Assembly (NCBI GenBank): GCA_002110485.1
Contig: MOWL01000089.1
Coordinates: 930,001 to 994,000, forward strand
DNA length: 64,000 nt
Direction: 5' to 3'
From: Emergomyces orientalis
Lineage: Eukaryota > Ascomycota > Eurotiomycetes > Onygenales > Ajellomycetaceae
Numbering within the stretch: position 1 is the first letter of the stretch; every line of letters begins with the position of its first letter. The position numbers and the translations under genes were made by a program. The notes beneath the pieces were generated by a model. That model made no database searches. It saw nothing but the letters and a program-made list of their open reading frames with translations, and was not told where the DNA came from. Below, in pieces: positions 37,469 to 47,200 of this stretch.

Positions 37469-37834
37469 ATGCGGCTTTCAATTGTAATCTCTTCATTCCT
37501 GACTCTCCTCAGCTTTGGCTCTGAGGCACTCGCGATCGAATGCTACCATCAGACACAACATTTGAAACGTTGTGTGAGTCTGGATGAAGCGTACGACACT
37601 CTTGTTGTATACTGCCGGGCTCATGCCACGCAGTCATGCTCTGCTTTTACGGAGTATTCCCTCAGTAACGGGGCTGTGATGTCGATTGGGCACATGGGAA
37701 GTTTCCTCGAGTCTCATGAGTGCTGCCATGCTGGCATTGAGGTTATTGGACAATGTCACTGGGTTAGCCTTGGAGGTTCCTGGACGGCGAAGGGGAAAAG
37801 TATCACAATGAGCTTCTGCGAATGGCCTCGTTGA
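37469..37834 (+). CDS. Small secreted cysteine-rich protein (effector-like)
   Basis: Single exon of 121 residues. The first 22 or so form a classical signal peptide: a basic MRL start, a hydrophobic ISSFLTLLSF core and a probable cleavage after ALA. The mature part of about 98 residues has eight cysteines (including one CC pair), enough for four disulfides, and no membrane helix. I do not recognise the family with certainty. The order and spacing of cysteines and a hydrophobic end strand weakly recall KP4-like killer proteins of fungi, but glycine positions differ and I would not assign it. It lies about 690 bp before a SUKH-domain gene on the same strand. The gene contains a TACGGAGTA 9-mer at 37648-37656. 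An upstream TATA-like GATAAAAAC occurs near 37441-37449. Confidence 0.75.
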   Translation: MRLSIVISSFLTLLSFGSEALAIECYHQTQHLKRCVSLDEAYDTLVVYCRAHATQSCSAFTEYSLSNGAVMSIGHMGSFLESHECCHAGIEVIGQCHWVSLGGSWTAKGKSITMSFCEWPR

Positions 37835-38519
37835 AAATTATCTGTTGCTGCAGGTGGCCTTGTAAATCAAAATCTGGAGTTCAGTCTTGGCTTAATATTC
37901 CCTGCTGTCTATCCTTCAATCCTTGTTTGAATGCCTCTGCATCCTTTTTCATGGGGAGATTACGGCCGGGATAATACATAGCGGATGCGCAAGGGCTATC
38001 TTTTCGGGAGATGACGATCTTGAAGTAACTGGTAATTTAGCCGTGCAGATTTTCTCCATAATTCACATTAGTATAAAACACCTGTGGAAAAAAGAAAGCA
38101 TATTTGCGCCTGTGTCCTCCTGGTATATAAATTCTCCCAAAGAGTATCTTTGGCTGCGTGAGAATTTGTGTGGAAATAGCAAGTCAGGAGGAACGATGGG
38201 CTCGTCCTTACAGAACCTTGCTGATCCTGCAATGTCAATTTAATCTCTGGTACTCCATAAAGTAATACGGAATGCCTCAAATGATCGACGCTGGGATATG
38301 AGCTCTCCACTCTGCACTGGACCTAGCTATTTCAAGCGCTAAATATTCCGTAGCCGTTCGAGATACGGAAGTTAACGTATACCACATCTTGCTATTTCTA
38401 GCTATGAGCCTTCTTACCTTGACTTTACCCCGGACAACATACGTCCATTCAAGGCAGTTGCTGCATTTCGCATTATCAATGAAGTTTATCCGTCTAAACA
38501 TCTTGGTCTACACAAACAA
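37835..38519. other. Intergenic between the secreted protein and the SUKH gene
   Basis: No coding region was recognised. It separates two same-strand genes by 685 bp. Confidence 0.6.
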
Positions 38520-39212
38520 ATGCCTTCCAACCCGTCCCGTAGCCCTGCTGAACCGGGGCCCTCCAATTCCACTTCCAATTCCAACTTTACCCTCTCCCCT
38601 AACAGCGGGACCATAAAAGCCGATATTGAAAAGCTGCGCACCGCCTTTGCTTCCAAAAGAATAATCCCACCCCTCGGATGGCCCGGTGTCCACGTCTTTG
38701 AGTCCAGACACGGCATAATCCTCCCGGAACCATATCGGACCTTCGTAGCCGAGATCGCCAACGGATGCCGTGACGGCCCTCCACACTACGGCCTCGAGTC
38801 AATTAGTAATTGTTGCGACAGGAATGACCCAGGGGAAGGCGGCCTCGCGTTGCCATTTCCACTGACACAAAGGTGGATATGGGATGGCGATCCCGAGCTA
38901 CCCGAGGGTTTCCCGTCGTCCGCTGTTGATGAGGACGGCGAGGCAAACATTTTTGGCCGCGGTTGTCTAGATCTGGGGACAGAGGGGTGTGGTATGCATT
39001 GGTATCTTATTATCACCGGGGAGCATCGTGGGCAGATCTGGCACCTCACTGGCGAAGGGGCCGCAACTTTCGCTGGGCCGTTTGGATTCACGACGGCCCA
39101 GCCGGGGTTTGATGGGTGGGTGCTTTATTGGGCTGCAGGAAAGGATTTGATGGGGGGGGGTGGGGGGTGGGGGGGTGATGGGGATCGTGTAGCCAATGAA
39201 GATGAATACTAG
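38520..39212 (+). CDS. SUKH (Smi1/Knr4) superfamily protein
   Basis: Single exon of 230 residues. After a Ser/Pro/Asn-rich N terminus (1-30), the SUKH pattern follows: I-x-LP-E-P-Y-R-x-F near 66-75 (GIILPEPYRTFVAEIANGC), then L-x-PF-P-L near 110, a GCGMHWYLIITGEHRGQIW block near 155-174 and GEGAATFAGPFGF. In fungi the best known member is Smi1/Knr4 (cell-wall signalling). In bacteria most members are immunity proteins against polymorphic toxins, and this short single-domain protein resembles those more than the long Knr4. The C terminus has a glycine-rich tail encoded by nearly pure G (39150-39180), where a length change would shift the frame. The function is not known. The secreted protein upstream is a possible partner, by inference only. 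Confidence 0.75.
   Translation: MPSNPSRSPAEPGPSNSTSNSNFTLSPNSGTIKADIEKLRTAFASKRIIPPLGWPGVHVFESRHGIILPEPYRTFVAEIANGCRDGPPHYGLESISNCCDRNDPGEGGLALPFPLTQRWIWDGDPELPEGFPSSAVDEDGEANIFGRGCLDLGTEGCGMHWYLIITGEHRGQIWHLTGEGAATFAGPFGFTTAQPGFDGWVLYWAAGKDLMGGGGGWGGDGDRVANEDEY
39150..39183. repeat. G-rich tract inside the SUKH gene
   Basis: Runs of nine, six and seven G, separated by single T bases, encode Gly and Trp near the C terminus. This is a candidate slippage site and a potential G-quadruplex on the + strand. Confidence 0.75.
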
Positions 39213-40359
39213 GAAGAGGGCGATTTGAACAAGCCTGCGATCTGGTACAAGGAGAGTATTCTGCAAAGGCTGGTTAAATCTGTCATCCCCAAGACAAGGG
39301 TTGTTACAACTAGATGTTCTGGGAGTAAGATATAACTTATAGTTTCCTAGTTTGTTGGATATAGAAATTAAGCCAGTTTCTTTTCCGTCTTTGTGGGTGA
39401 GGGGATTTACCAATCTTCTAGTTTTTATATACAATGTATAAATGAGCATCGATTCCGTTTCTCTGAGAGGCGATGGCGCCAGACCCACGTCCCCCAACAA
39501 AATATAACTTGAACTGCCCAGGCACACCGAACGTAGTCCAGGCGAGAGTTAAATAACAGCATCAAAAAAAAGTGCTTGGCGCTTAACAAACCGTTAGCAA
39601 GGTATGGCGGCTATTTCTCAACCCTAATTAAACAACGATGCTGGCACTCGGCCAATAGAAACTTAGCGAGTTGTGGGGGCTGCAGCCGCTCTCATGCCCC
39701 TGGGCTAACTTGTTAGCCTGGAATAAAAGGGAGCTTTGAAAAAGGAAAGGAAAAAAGAAAGTGAGACTACGAGATCAAGGTTATTTTATTACGGTGGTAG
39801 TTATTTAAGTTTGTATGGACGTATGTATGTATATGTACTGTTCATGTAAATATGAGCAGTAGGTCTTGCCAATGATTTTAAGCACTGTTGTGGGTATGGA
39901 AAAGAAAAAAGAAGAAAAAAAGAAAGAAGAGACAAAGGACTGACATAATGATGTTCCCACCTGAAAATGAAAATGAAAAATGAACATGAAAAAGGAAGAG
40001 AAAGGTGAAAGATTACATATGTATCGACCAAGAACAAACGAAATATGGGGAGAAAAACGGAGGAAGCGGGACATTCTGTATCGCGTATGCAACAAATGCC
40101 ATGAAAAGATGCTTGGAAGAAGGATGGAAAGGATTTAAAGAAGAAAAATTGAAGGGGAAAATATGCAAATATCGTCAATTCTCGAAGCAATTAGTAACGT
40201 TAACCACACAGAAAAATTGAGAAAACGACACGACCATGACGAAGACAGGGGCGATAGATGTTTTTCAAACAGAGAAACTTCACATCACACACACACCCCG
40301 TCAAATTTCCAGAAATTAAACTTCGGAATCAAAACACACTCCACATTCAAGTTTGCACT
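39213..40359. other. Intergenic between convergent genes
   Basis: Mostly 3' flanks of the SUKH gene and the LysM gene. A purine-rich + strand block (about 39890-40150) is low in complexity. Long minus-strand frames there are Phe/Ser-rich and look non-coding. Confidence 0.6.
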
Positions 40360-42417
40360 TCAATCGCTTTTCTTCCTCCTGCCTCTTACACTACCATTGC
40401 CACTGACACCATTTCCAGACCCCAATGCCCCAATAGTAGACCCAGATCTAGGCCCAGACACAGACGAACCACGAGAGGGGCTGCGATTAACATCACGCCC
40501 CCTCCCACTTCTAGTCGACGAGGCCATACCCGCGCTATCGCCAGCACGATTAGGACTGCCCTTCCCATCCGGTGTATCGGCCAACTCGATCAGATCGCCC
40601 ATGCCACCAATACCCAAATGACCACCTTGCTGTTGCAAGTCCGTAACACCAGCCTTGGCACTGCGGGCCATCTTGCGCACCCAGCCTTCAATGGCGCCAC
40701 CGACGTTCTCGAGGCCCGTAGACGACGTGTTGGAGACGATAGTTGATGTGGATTCTATAGAGGCGCGCGAATAGTAGCTAGCTGATGACGATGATTGGAA
40801 TTGAGGGGGTGGCGGCGGGGGTGGGACAGCCAGTTGAGGCAGATGTGTGTTTATGAATTGGTTGAGTTTATCTTCAGCGGGGCCGGGGGCCTTTACGTTG
40901 CCACTTAGGGTTCCTACGCCGCCGGGGCCTGAGAGAGTGAAGCTGTTACGATGTTGGTGGACGCGGGGGTTGGGTAGGTGTTTTGAGCTGGATATGGAAC
41001 GGTCGCGGGTGCGGGAGCGGGATGAAGCAGCAACGAATGGGGAAGATGTGATGGAGGAGAAGGAGGGGTTTGTAGTGGTAGCATCATGCGTTTGTTCTTG
41101 AGAGAGGGGGTGCGGGGTATCTTCTGAGTCAGAATAAGGGGTTGGTAGCTGGACGAGGGATTTTCGTCTTGCTCGGGGGAAAAACCCCAAGGTTTTGCGT
41201 GGCACGCGGCCGATTTCGACAGCTTCTGGGAATCCGTCGATTTGCACCCAGCATTCATGTTTCCACAGCGGTGCTTGCTTCGGTGTCTTGCCTGATATTG
41301 ATGAGGTAGCTGATCCGGCATACTGCCCTCGTAAACTGGGTTCTCCATATCCAAATTCGGAGGAAGGCGTGGGATCCGGGACTAGTGAAGTATGATCTGT
41401 AAACGGGTCCTCTGTACTATTACTGAGATCCTCAAAAATATCAACATGCTCTTCCTTCTCAGGTAACCGACGGCCTTTCAACGTACAAGCTTCAACGGGA
41501 AGAAGAACAGTCTTCCTAGCTTGTACACTGTCACTGGGCCAGAAGCCATTCGCTTTCCTCATAACCGTTGGCTGGCAGCCATATTTGATTGAGACTCCAG
41601 TGATGCTGTCATTCTTCTGTACATGATGCACATACACCAAGGCATCTGAAGCGTCCTGGTCCGGCGGCGGAGCTGAAGATCCGCGCGGAGCATCGCCGGA
41701 ATCTCTTCGTTTGTAATTCCCTTGAGTATCCGGCGTCACATCTCCATTAGCCTGGAGGAGAGCCTGTCTCCTCAGCGCCTGTATCATCGCCTGTCGGTCG
41801 TCCTTCGAACCCGAACCCGAAGTCGAACCCAGCTGTTTATAAAAGAAGTTTGCCGGACCCCATGACGACGGGCCACTTCTCGCATCCTGGACGAAGTTTG
41901 CTCTTGACGGCTTCCGTCGGTGCTGGTGTCCGCCAGGTTTTGATGTGGACGACTTCACTTTTCCCCAGATATCCTCGTTCCCCAACACAGTTGACGCCAG
42001 CCCTTGTAAGGAAGACCACGACGATTCCAAAAACTCCGCTACAAACGGGCTCGCGGGCTTATTTTGTCGAATGTCTGGCCATCCATTTCCCAACCTCGCC
42101 CCACTAGATCGGCGGTCCTTATTCAGTGAGCCTGTCGGTGGACGCGAGGGATATCTACTTGGGGTGGGAGATGGGGTGCCAGCGCGAGAACGAGGCGCGG
42201 GGGGTGTTAACAAAGAATTCGAGGATAGGATATTATCGGAACTTGATCCCGTAACCTGGCCTATAGTCGTCGGTACTGAGATAACGTCGTCGTCATCGTC
42301 GGCGAGAGAGATCAAACGCCGATTACGTGGGCGGACACCAGAGGAGGGGTTCGCACTGGCAGTTCGGCTGGAGGTTGAGGAATTGAAGACATCGGCCTGG
42401 TTGGTGTTGCCGGTCAT
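40360..42417 (-). CDS. Intracellular LysM-domain protein
   Basis: Single exon of 685 residues without signal peptide or membrane helix. Most of the chain is Ser/Pro/Gly-rich and probably disordered. One LysM domain lies near 270-315: YVHHVQKNDSITGVSIKYGC followed by PTVMRKANGFWPSDSVQARKTVLLP, with the typical V-x-K/x-D-S-x-x-G-I-S-x-K-Y pattern. A second conserved block follows near 395-430 (LWKHECWVQIDG, VEIGRVPRKTLGFFPRARRK). A charged Ser/Arg-rich end closes the protein (RGRRKKSD). This layout matches fungal LYSMD-like cytoplasmic proteins, not secreted chitin-binding LysM effectors. The exact role is unknown. The start is the first Met of the frame; no intron is needed. Confidence 0.82.
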   Translation of the reverse strand: MTGNTNQADVFNSSTSSRTASANPSSGVRPRNRRLISLADDDDDVISVPTTIGQVTGSSSDNILSSNSLLTPPAPRSRAGTPSPTPSRYPSRPPTGSLNKDRRSSGARLGNGWPDIRQNKPASPFVAEFLESSWSSLQGLASTVLGNEDIWGKVKSSTSKPGGHQHRRKPSRANFVQDARSGPSSWGPANFFYKQLGSTSGSGSKDDRQAMIQALRRQALLQANGDVTPDTQGNYKRRDSGDAPRGSSAPPPDQDASDALVYVHHVQKNDSITGVSIKYGCQPTVMRKANGFWPSDSVQARKTVLLPVEACTLKGRRLPEKEEHVDIFEDLSNSTEDPFTDHTSLVPDPTPSSEFGYGEPSLRGQYAGSATSSISGKTPKQAPLWKHECWVQIDGFPEAVEIGRVPRKTLGFFPRARRKSLVQLPTPYSDSEDTPHPLSQEQTHDATTTNPSFSSITSSPFVAASSRSRTRDRSISSSKHLPNPRVHQHRNSFTLSGPGGVGTLSGNVKAPGPAEDKLNQFINTHLPQLAVPPPPPPPQFQSSSSASYYSRASIESTSTIVSNTSSTGLENVGGAIEGWVRKMARSAKAGVTDLQQQGGHLGIGGMGDLIELADTPDGKGSPNRAGDSAGMASSTRSGRGRDVNRSPSRGSSVSGPRSGSTIGALGSGNGVSGNGSVRGRRKKSD

Positions 42418-44270
42418 TCCTTATCCTATTGCTCGCTCAGTCTTTCTTCCTGGTGTTTTTCCTTCCACGTTTATGTCCTTGTCGGAATTCCCCGTTCCAC
42501 CGCGATAATTTCTTATTGTTTTAATGTAATGGAATAGAAAAGGAAACCAGTAATCTTCCGTTCTGTTTCTTCAGTTCGGTGAATGTCCGCCTACCTTAGA
42601 GAACATTTCAATGGCTTGGGACCGAAAACGAATCAATGGCCGGCGTGTCCGGGTGTAAACTCAGCGGGGTATCATCGATGACCATGCGGCACTGGTAGGA
42701 CATCTGTTTATTGACCGATTGATCGAGAAGGTTTGCTCCCCGATGCGAGGTTTATTATTAAGGCCGATTTAAGTGTTATCTTCGTTTATCAAATTATGAG
42801 ATCCTGAATATCCAAGTGTAGGTTGGGAAGGGAGGAGGCGCAAAGATCAGGACTCGGATAATCGGACCATTTACTTGCTCGTTGGGTAAGGCGGCCCTTG
42901 CAGAATGATGGATTGATATGTCAAAATAGTAAAGTACGTAGCCTCAAGCCTCAACCTCCAACTAGCCAACCGAGCCCTGTCTCCGTCTATTTTTAACTGT
43001 CAGGGTTGGCGGGTTGCCAAGCGAGAATTGCGGAGTTTCGTCTAGTGTTGGCTTCGGGGAATGAATCGACACGGAACGTGCTAAGACAGGGACGATTGAC
43101 TCCAGGAACGGGATATCCTTCCAATGGGGGTCTAGATGCTGCGTGCCTGGCGGTGTATCAGGTCTCTCTTCTCTATCTGGTTGAAGACCGTGGATGGTTG
43201 CTATTAGTTGGGATGTTTCGGGGCAGGGAAGTTGATAACGCGGCCGATGAGGCGTTGTTGGCCAGTTCGGTTGCTTAGTCATCATATCTATAGTTATCAA
43301 AATATTGATACGCGGAAACAAGAGATAATAAATGTTGAGAATGGTATGTCTAAATGTTTACAGTTTGTTAATACTCATCAGCTGTCGAAATTCAACAAGG
43401 CACAAGCCCCTCTACCTCCACCTCGACTTGGATGAAAATCGTTGGAGAGCTTGTAGACCAACTCCTATGCCGGACACCACCATTGCAGCCCATCATTCAA
43501 AAAAGTCACATCTTTCTCAATATCAATAAACATAAATCACACTTCAGTAAAAACGAACAGAAACAAAAATTAAAAATATTACCCACCCCTATTTTTTCTT
43601 CTTTTTTCCGTCACTTTTACCACACGCGTGCCTGCGAAGATTTTTTAGATAAAGTGAAGTGTCCCTCATGCATATACCGATTGTGTTTTTAAAGTCTCAG
43701 CACTTTTACCCCTATATGAATCCCCCTGCCCAATGAACAACTAGGGGTTTTTACTTTGCACATCCAATCTCATCAACGGCTTGAATCGACAAAACCGTCA
43801 TCAGAGGTATGAATGTGGGCGATCAATTGCTGTAGGTCATCAATATCATCACATTTTGGTAGCTTTGACAATGAAAATGAAAATGCTTTCTAGAAAACAC
43901 TAAAAAAACAAATAAATAACTGTGGCATGAAATTTCTATTGTCAACAAGAACACCTTGCTAGAGCTGAGCAGTTGTTGCACAGCATGCCGATAAATGAAG
44001 AAAAAGAATATTTGCAATCAATATATGACATGAGACAAAATTCACGTATAAATATATATGGTACAATATATATATACATATATATAGAAGATTATTCTGC
44101 AGGGCACCTGTTAACCCATCAAGCTAAAATGCCATTTTATATGAATCATCTCATTAGTGGATGCCGATATTGATACCAATCCCATATCGAACCCCACTTT
44201 TTCTTCCCACATACATTAGTGGACTTTATTCTATGTCCTTGCCTCCCTCTCTCACTCACACCCGGTCCGC
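42418..44270. other. Intergenic, promoter of the LysM gene and 3' flank of the FarB-like gene
   Basis: No coding region was recognised. The stretch 43850-44110 is AT-rich with a TA-type repeat near 44050-44090. Frames in 42960-43480 lack domain motifs. Confidence 0.55.
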
Positions 44271-47200
44271 TCACAGACCCTCCCCCATCTCACCCATACC
44301 CGCATTAATCCCGAAGAACTGGAACCTACATCGCGAATAAACTGCATTAGTAACAACGTCCCCCCTAAAAAAAACAAGAAAATGTCGTCAAAAAAAGAAA
44401 GGGAAAGAGAGGCAAAAGCAAAAACATACCAATCCTCCACGTTCAACGTTGGCGGAATCGGCATCTGGCCCCTGGAGCTCGTACTCCAATTATCATCTTG
44501 ACTAGACGTATCCAGAGTCGTAGACGCCATGTGCCCATCCAACCCTTGCATGGATGGCCACCCCCCGCCACCCGGATGCTGCTGCTGCTGCATCGCCTGA
44601 CCCATCCCATGCATATTATGCATAGCCATGGTGGGACTATCACGCAGTCCCCGCGTGGGTAACTGCTGATGCTGCTGGTGGTGTTGCTGCTGCTGTTGTT
44701 GTTGTTGTTTAGTGGGACTCAGTCCCGCAGCGCCGATGCCGCCCATCATGGATGCCTGCTGCTGTTGTGTCATTTGCGGCTGCAGTTGCGGATCGATAGC
44801 CGGACCGGGGGGTGAGAAGCCCGTGTATGACATATTCGTGCCGTCAGGGAAGAGCTGGTCAGGCTGGAAGTTTTCCCAGAGCGATTGGGAGATGTTGGGG
44901 GAGTTGCGGGTAACGAGGAAGAGATCAGGGGGTGTGGCGGGGATGCTGAAAGAAGGGTTGAAAGGGGACGCGGGGCGGGTGTTGCCACCGGAACTGCCGG
45001 GGGCACCTAGGAAGGCGTCATGGGTTATGCCCCGTTGTTGGGGATGATGTTGGACGTGTGGGGACGTGTGTGCGGGTTGTTGGGAGTGCGGGGCAGCCAT
45101 GGTCGAGACCACAGGGGTCGGGGGCATTTCGCGAGAGGGTGTTACGGCGGGCGTCTGCGGGCGGGAGCGCTCGTAGGAGACTTGTGGGGCCGGGGGCCCA
45201 TTCGGGAGGGAGATTTCCATGTCGTCAAATTTGCGTTTGGAGGCTTCTGTGGGGCGTCGTGTTGCTACGGGACCAGTGGTGGGGGGCGGGTGGTCGCGTC
45301 GTATGCGTTGATGTCGCTTGCCGGCGGCTTTCTGCAGGCGTTCTTCAAGGGCTTTGTTGCCTAGGATGGACTCGAAGAGTGTGTGTACCATTTTTGCAAC
45401 GAGCCAGACCTTCGAGACGTCCTTTAGGGCCTGCATACATATGTTGATTCGTTCTTGGCTGGTGGAGACGACGGTCGGGACGGATGAGCGCATTTGGTAT
45501 ACATGCATGATTAGGGCGGAGAATAAACTATATACACTGTGTTGGGGGAAAACGAGTTAGGAATAAAATGCGGTGTGCGAGTTCACAGATACAACAAAGC
45601 ATGTAGATGCGAAACTTACAGGAATGCTGGGGTAAATTTGAGTTCGCCGTGTGCTTGCAAATTTTCAACAATGGAGGTAATCATAGCGGCGGCCTGGAAA
45701 GCAATAGTGCGGGACGGGTATGCCATTCCGTCCGTTCCATAGTTTCCAGATATAGACGTTGCCGGGGGCATATGTGCACGATGTAGTAGACATAATGTTG
45801 TGCTTCAAAGAAGAGGTTAGCTATCTGTATATGATACGGAATATCCTACCACCTCCACTTTGGAAGAAAAAACTCACTAGTAATTTGCATGTAACAAAGC
45901 GGACCAGAAATGATGCCTAGGCCTTTCCCAGTAAACTTCCTTGGGACAATTTTGCAGCCAATCAGCCAACGCCATATCGCTGTGCGTTAAATCGATGGCA
46001 TTTGTACGCCGCGACTTCGACGCGACTGAGTATTGCTGAGACAAGACGAGGCCCATGATCTCGCAGAGCTTAACATATTGGAGGAAAAATTGGACATGGA
46101 TGGGGTCGGGCGCATATTCAGCGACGCTATCGACTTCATCCTCGATGAAGTCGTCCTCCGTAAGCATCTCCACGTCAGAGTCATCGGTGTTGATGTTTAC
46201 AGGGCGCCCAAGGGCGACGGCAACGGATCGATCGCGCGTGAAGAGGGTCCACCATATCCGTTTCCACAGCCGCTTGTCTGGCCTGCTTAGTTGGGAAGAT
46301 TCCACGCTGTGTTCATAAAATATGTCAGCAGGGAGAAGATAAATAGGCAACCTCTTAATTCAAACGACGAACCTTCGATGCATTCCAGATCCCTGCGCAA
46401 CAACAGTAGCAACTCTACTCCAGTAGAAAACATTTTTAGTAACATCTAAAAACTCAAAGATAGTCTAGTTAGCAAAAGGATATAGTATCACAATCAAGTC
46501 GAGGGACGCGCCACTCGTACCTTCTGGACCTTCCCAATACCAGCCCATCAAAACCAATGCTTGCACAATGGTAACGCGGTCATCTTCATAATTCGCATCA
46601 TAGAGGGCCTTTGCTCTCTTATAAAAAGTCATTGCCGCAGGTGTAGTCGACCCATTCGCATCCATCAACTGAGGATTTGTACAGACTCTCGATCCCGCCA
46701 GCAGAACCGCTTGTAGGAGAAGCAGAGAAGGTGGATTCTTGGGATCGCGATATCGGCGCATGAAACGGCTTCGATTGATGATGGGCACAACAGGCGCAAC
46801 CCATTTGAAGTAGGCGTCCACAAGTTCATCACATAGTGCTCGGGGCGGGAGGAGGAATGCCCCCCTCTGGTGTAAGATGTCGATTTCCAAATTATCCAGC
46901 TCTGTCAGCCGTGCGCGCGACCCTCTGATCCCTTCCGGCAGCGGATAATGTACAACATCAGTAGTACCATGGCGGTCATGGACGAGTAGAGAAAGGTTCG
47001 ACGACTCTCCCAGGTATGCTACCCTTCCAGCTTCCTTTATAGGGGCGCGGGCGAACTTTGGTTTCATAAACTGAGCATAAGAGGCGGTGTGGGAAGCTTG
47101 CTGGGCAACCTGGGCATCCGTAAAACTGGTCTCGGGCATTCCTTCAACCGGTTTAGGGACAGGGCCCTTCGAGCTGTCTCCGCTGGCTCCGCTTCTGGTG

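Noticed and set aside
39801..40190. Minus-strand Phe/Ser-rich frame
   Set aside because: It arises from a purine-rich + strand block with no domain and lies in the 3' flank of the LysM gene.
44252..44430. C terminus of the FarB-like protein read straight through from the exon ending at 44430
   Set aside because: A GTATG donor at 44430 and an AG before 44364 give a better end with FQFFGINAG and a nearby stop.
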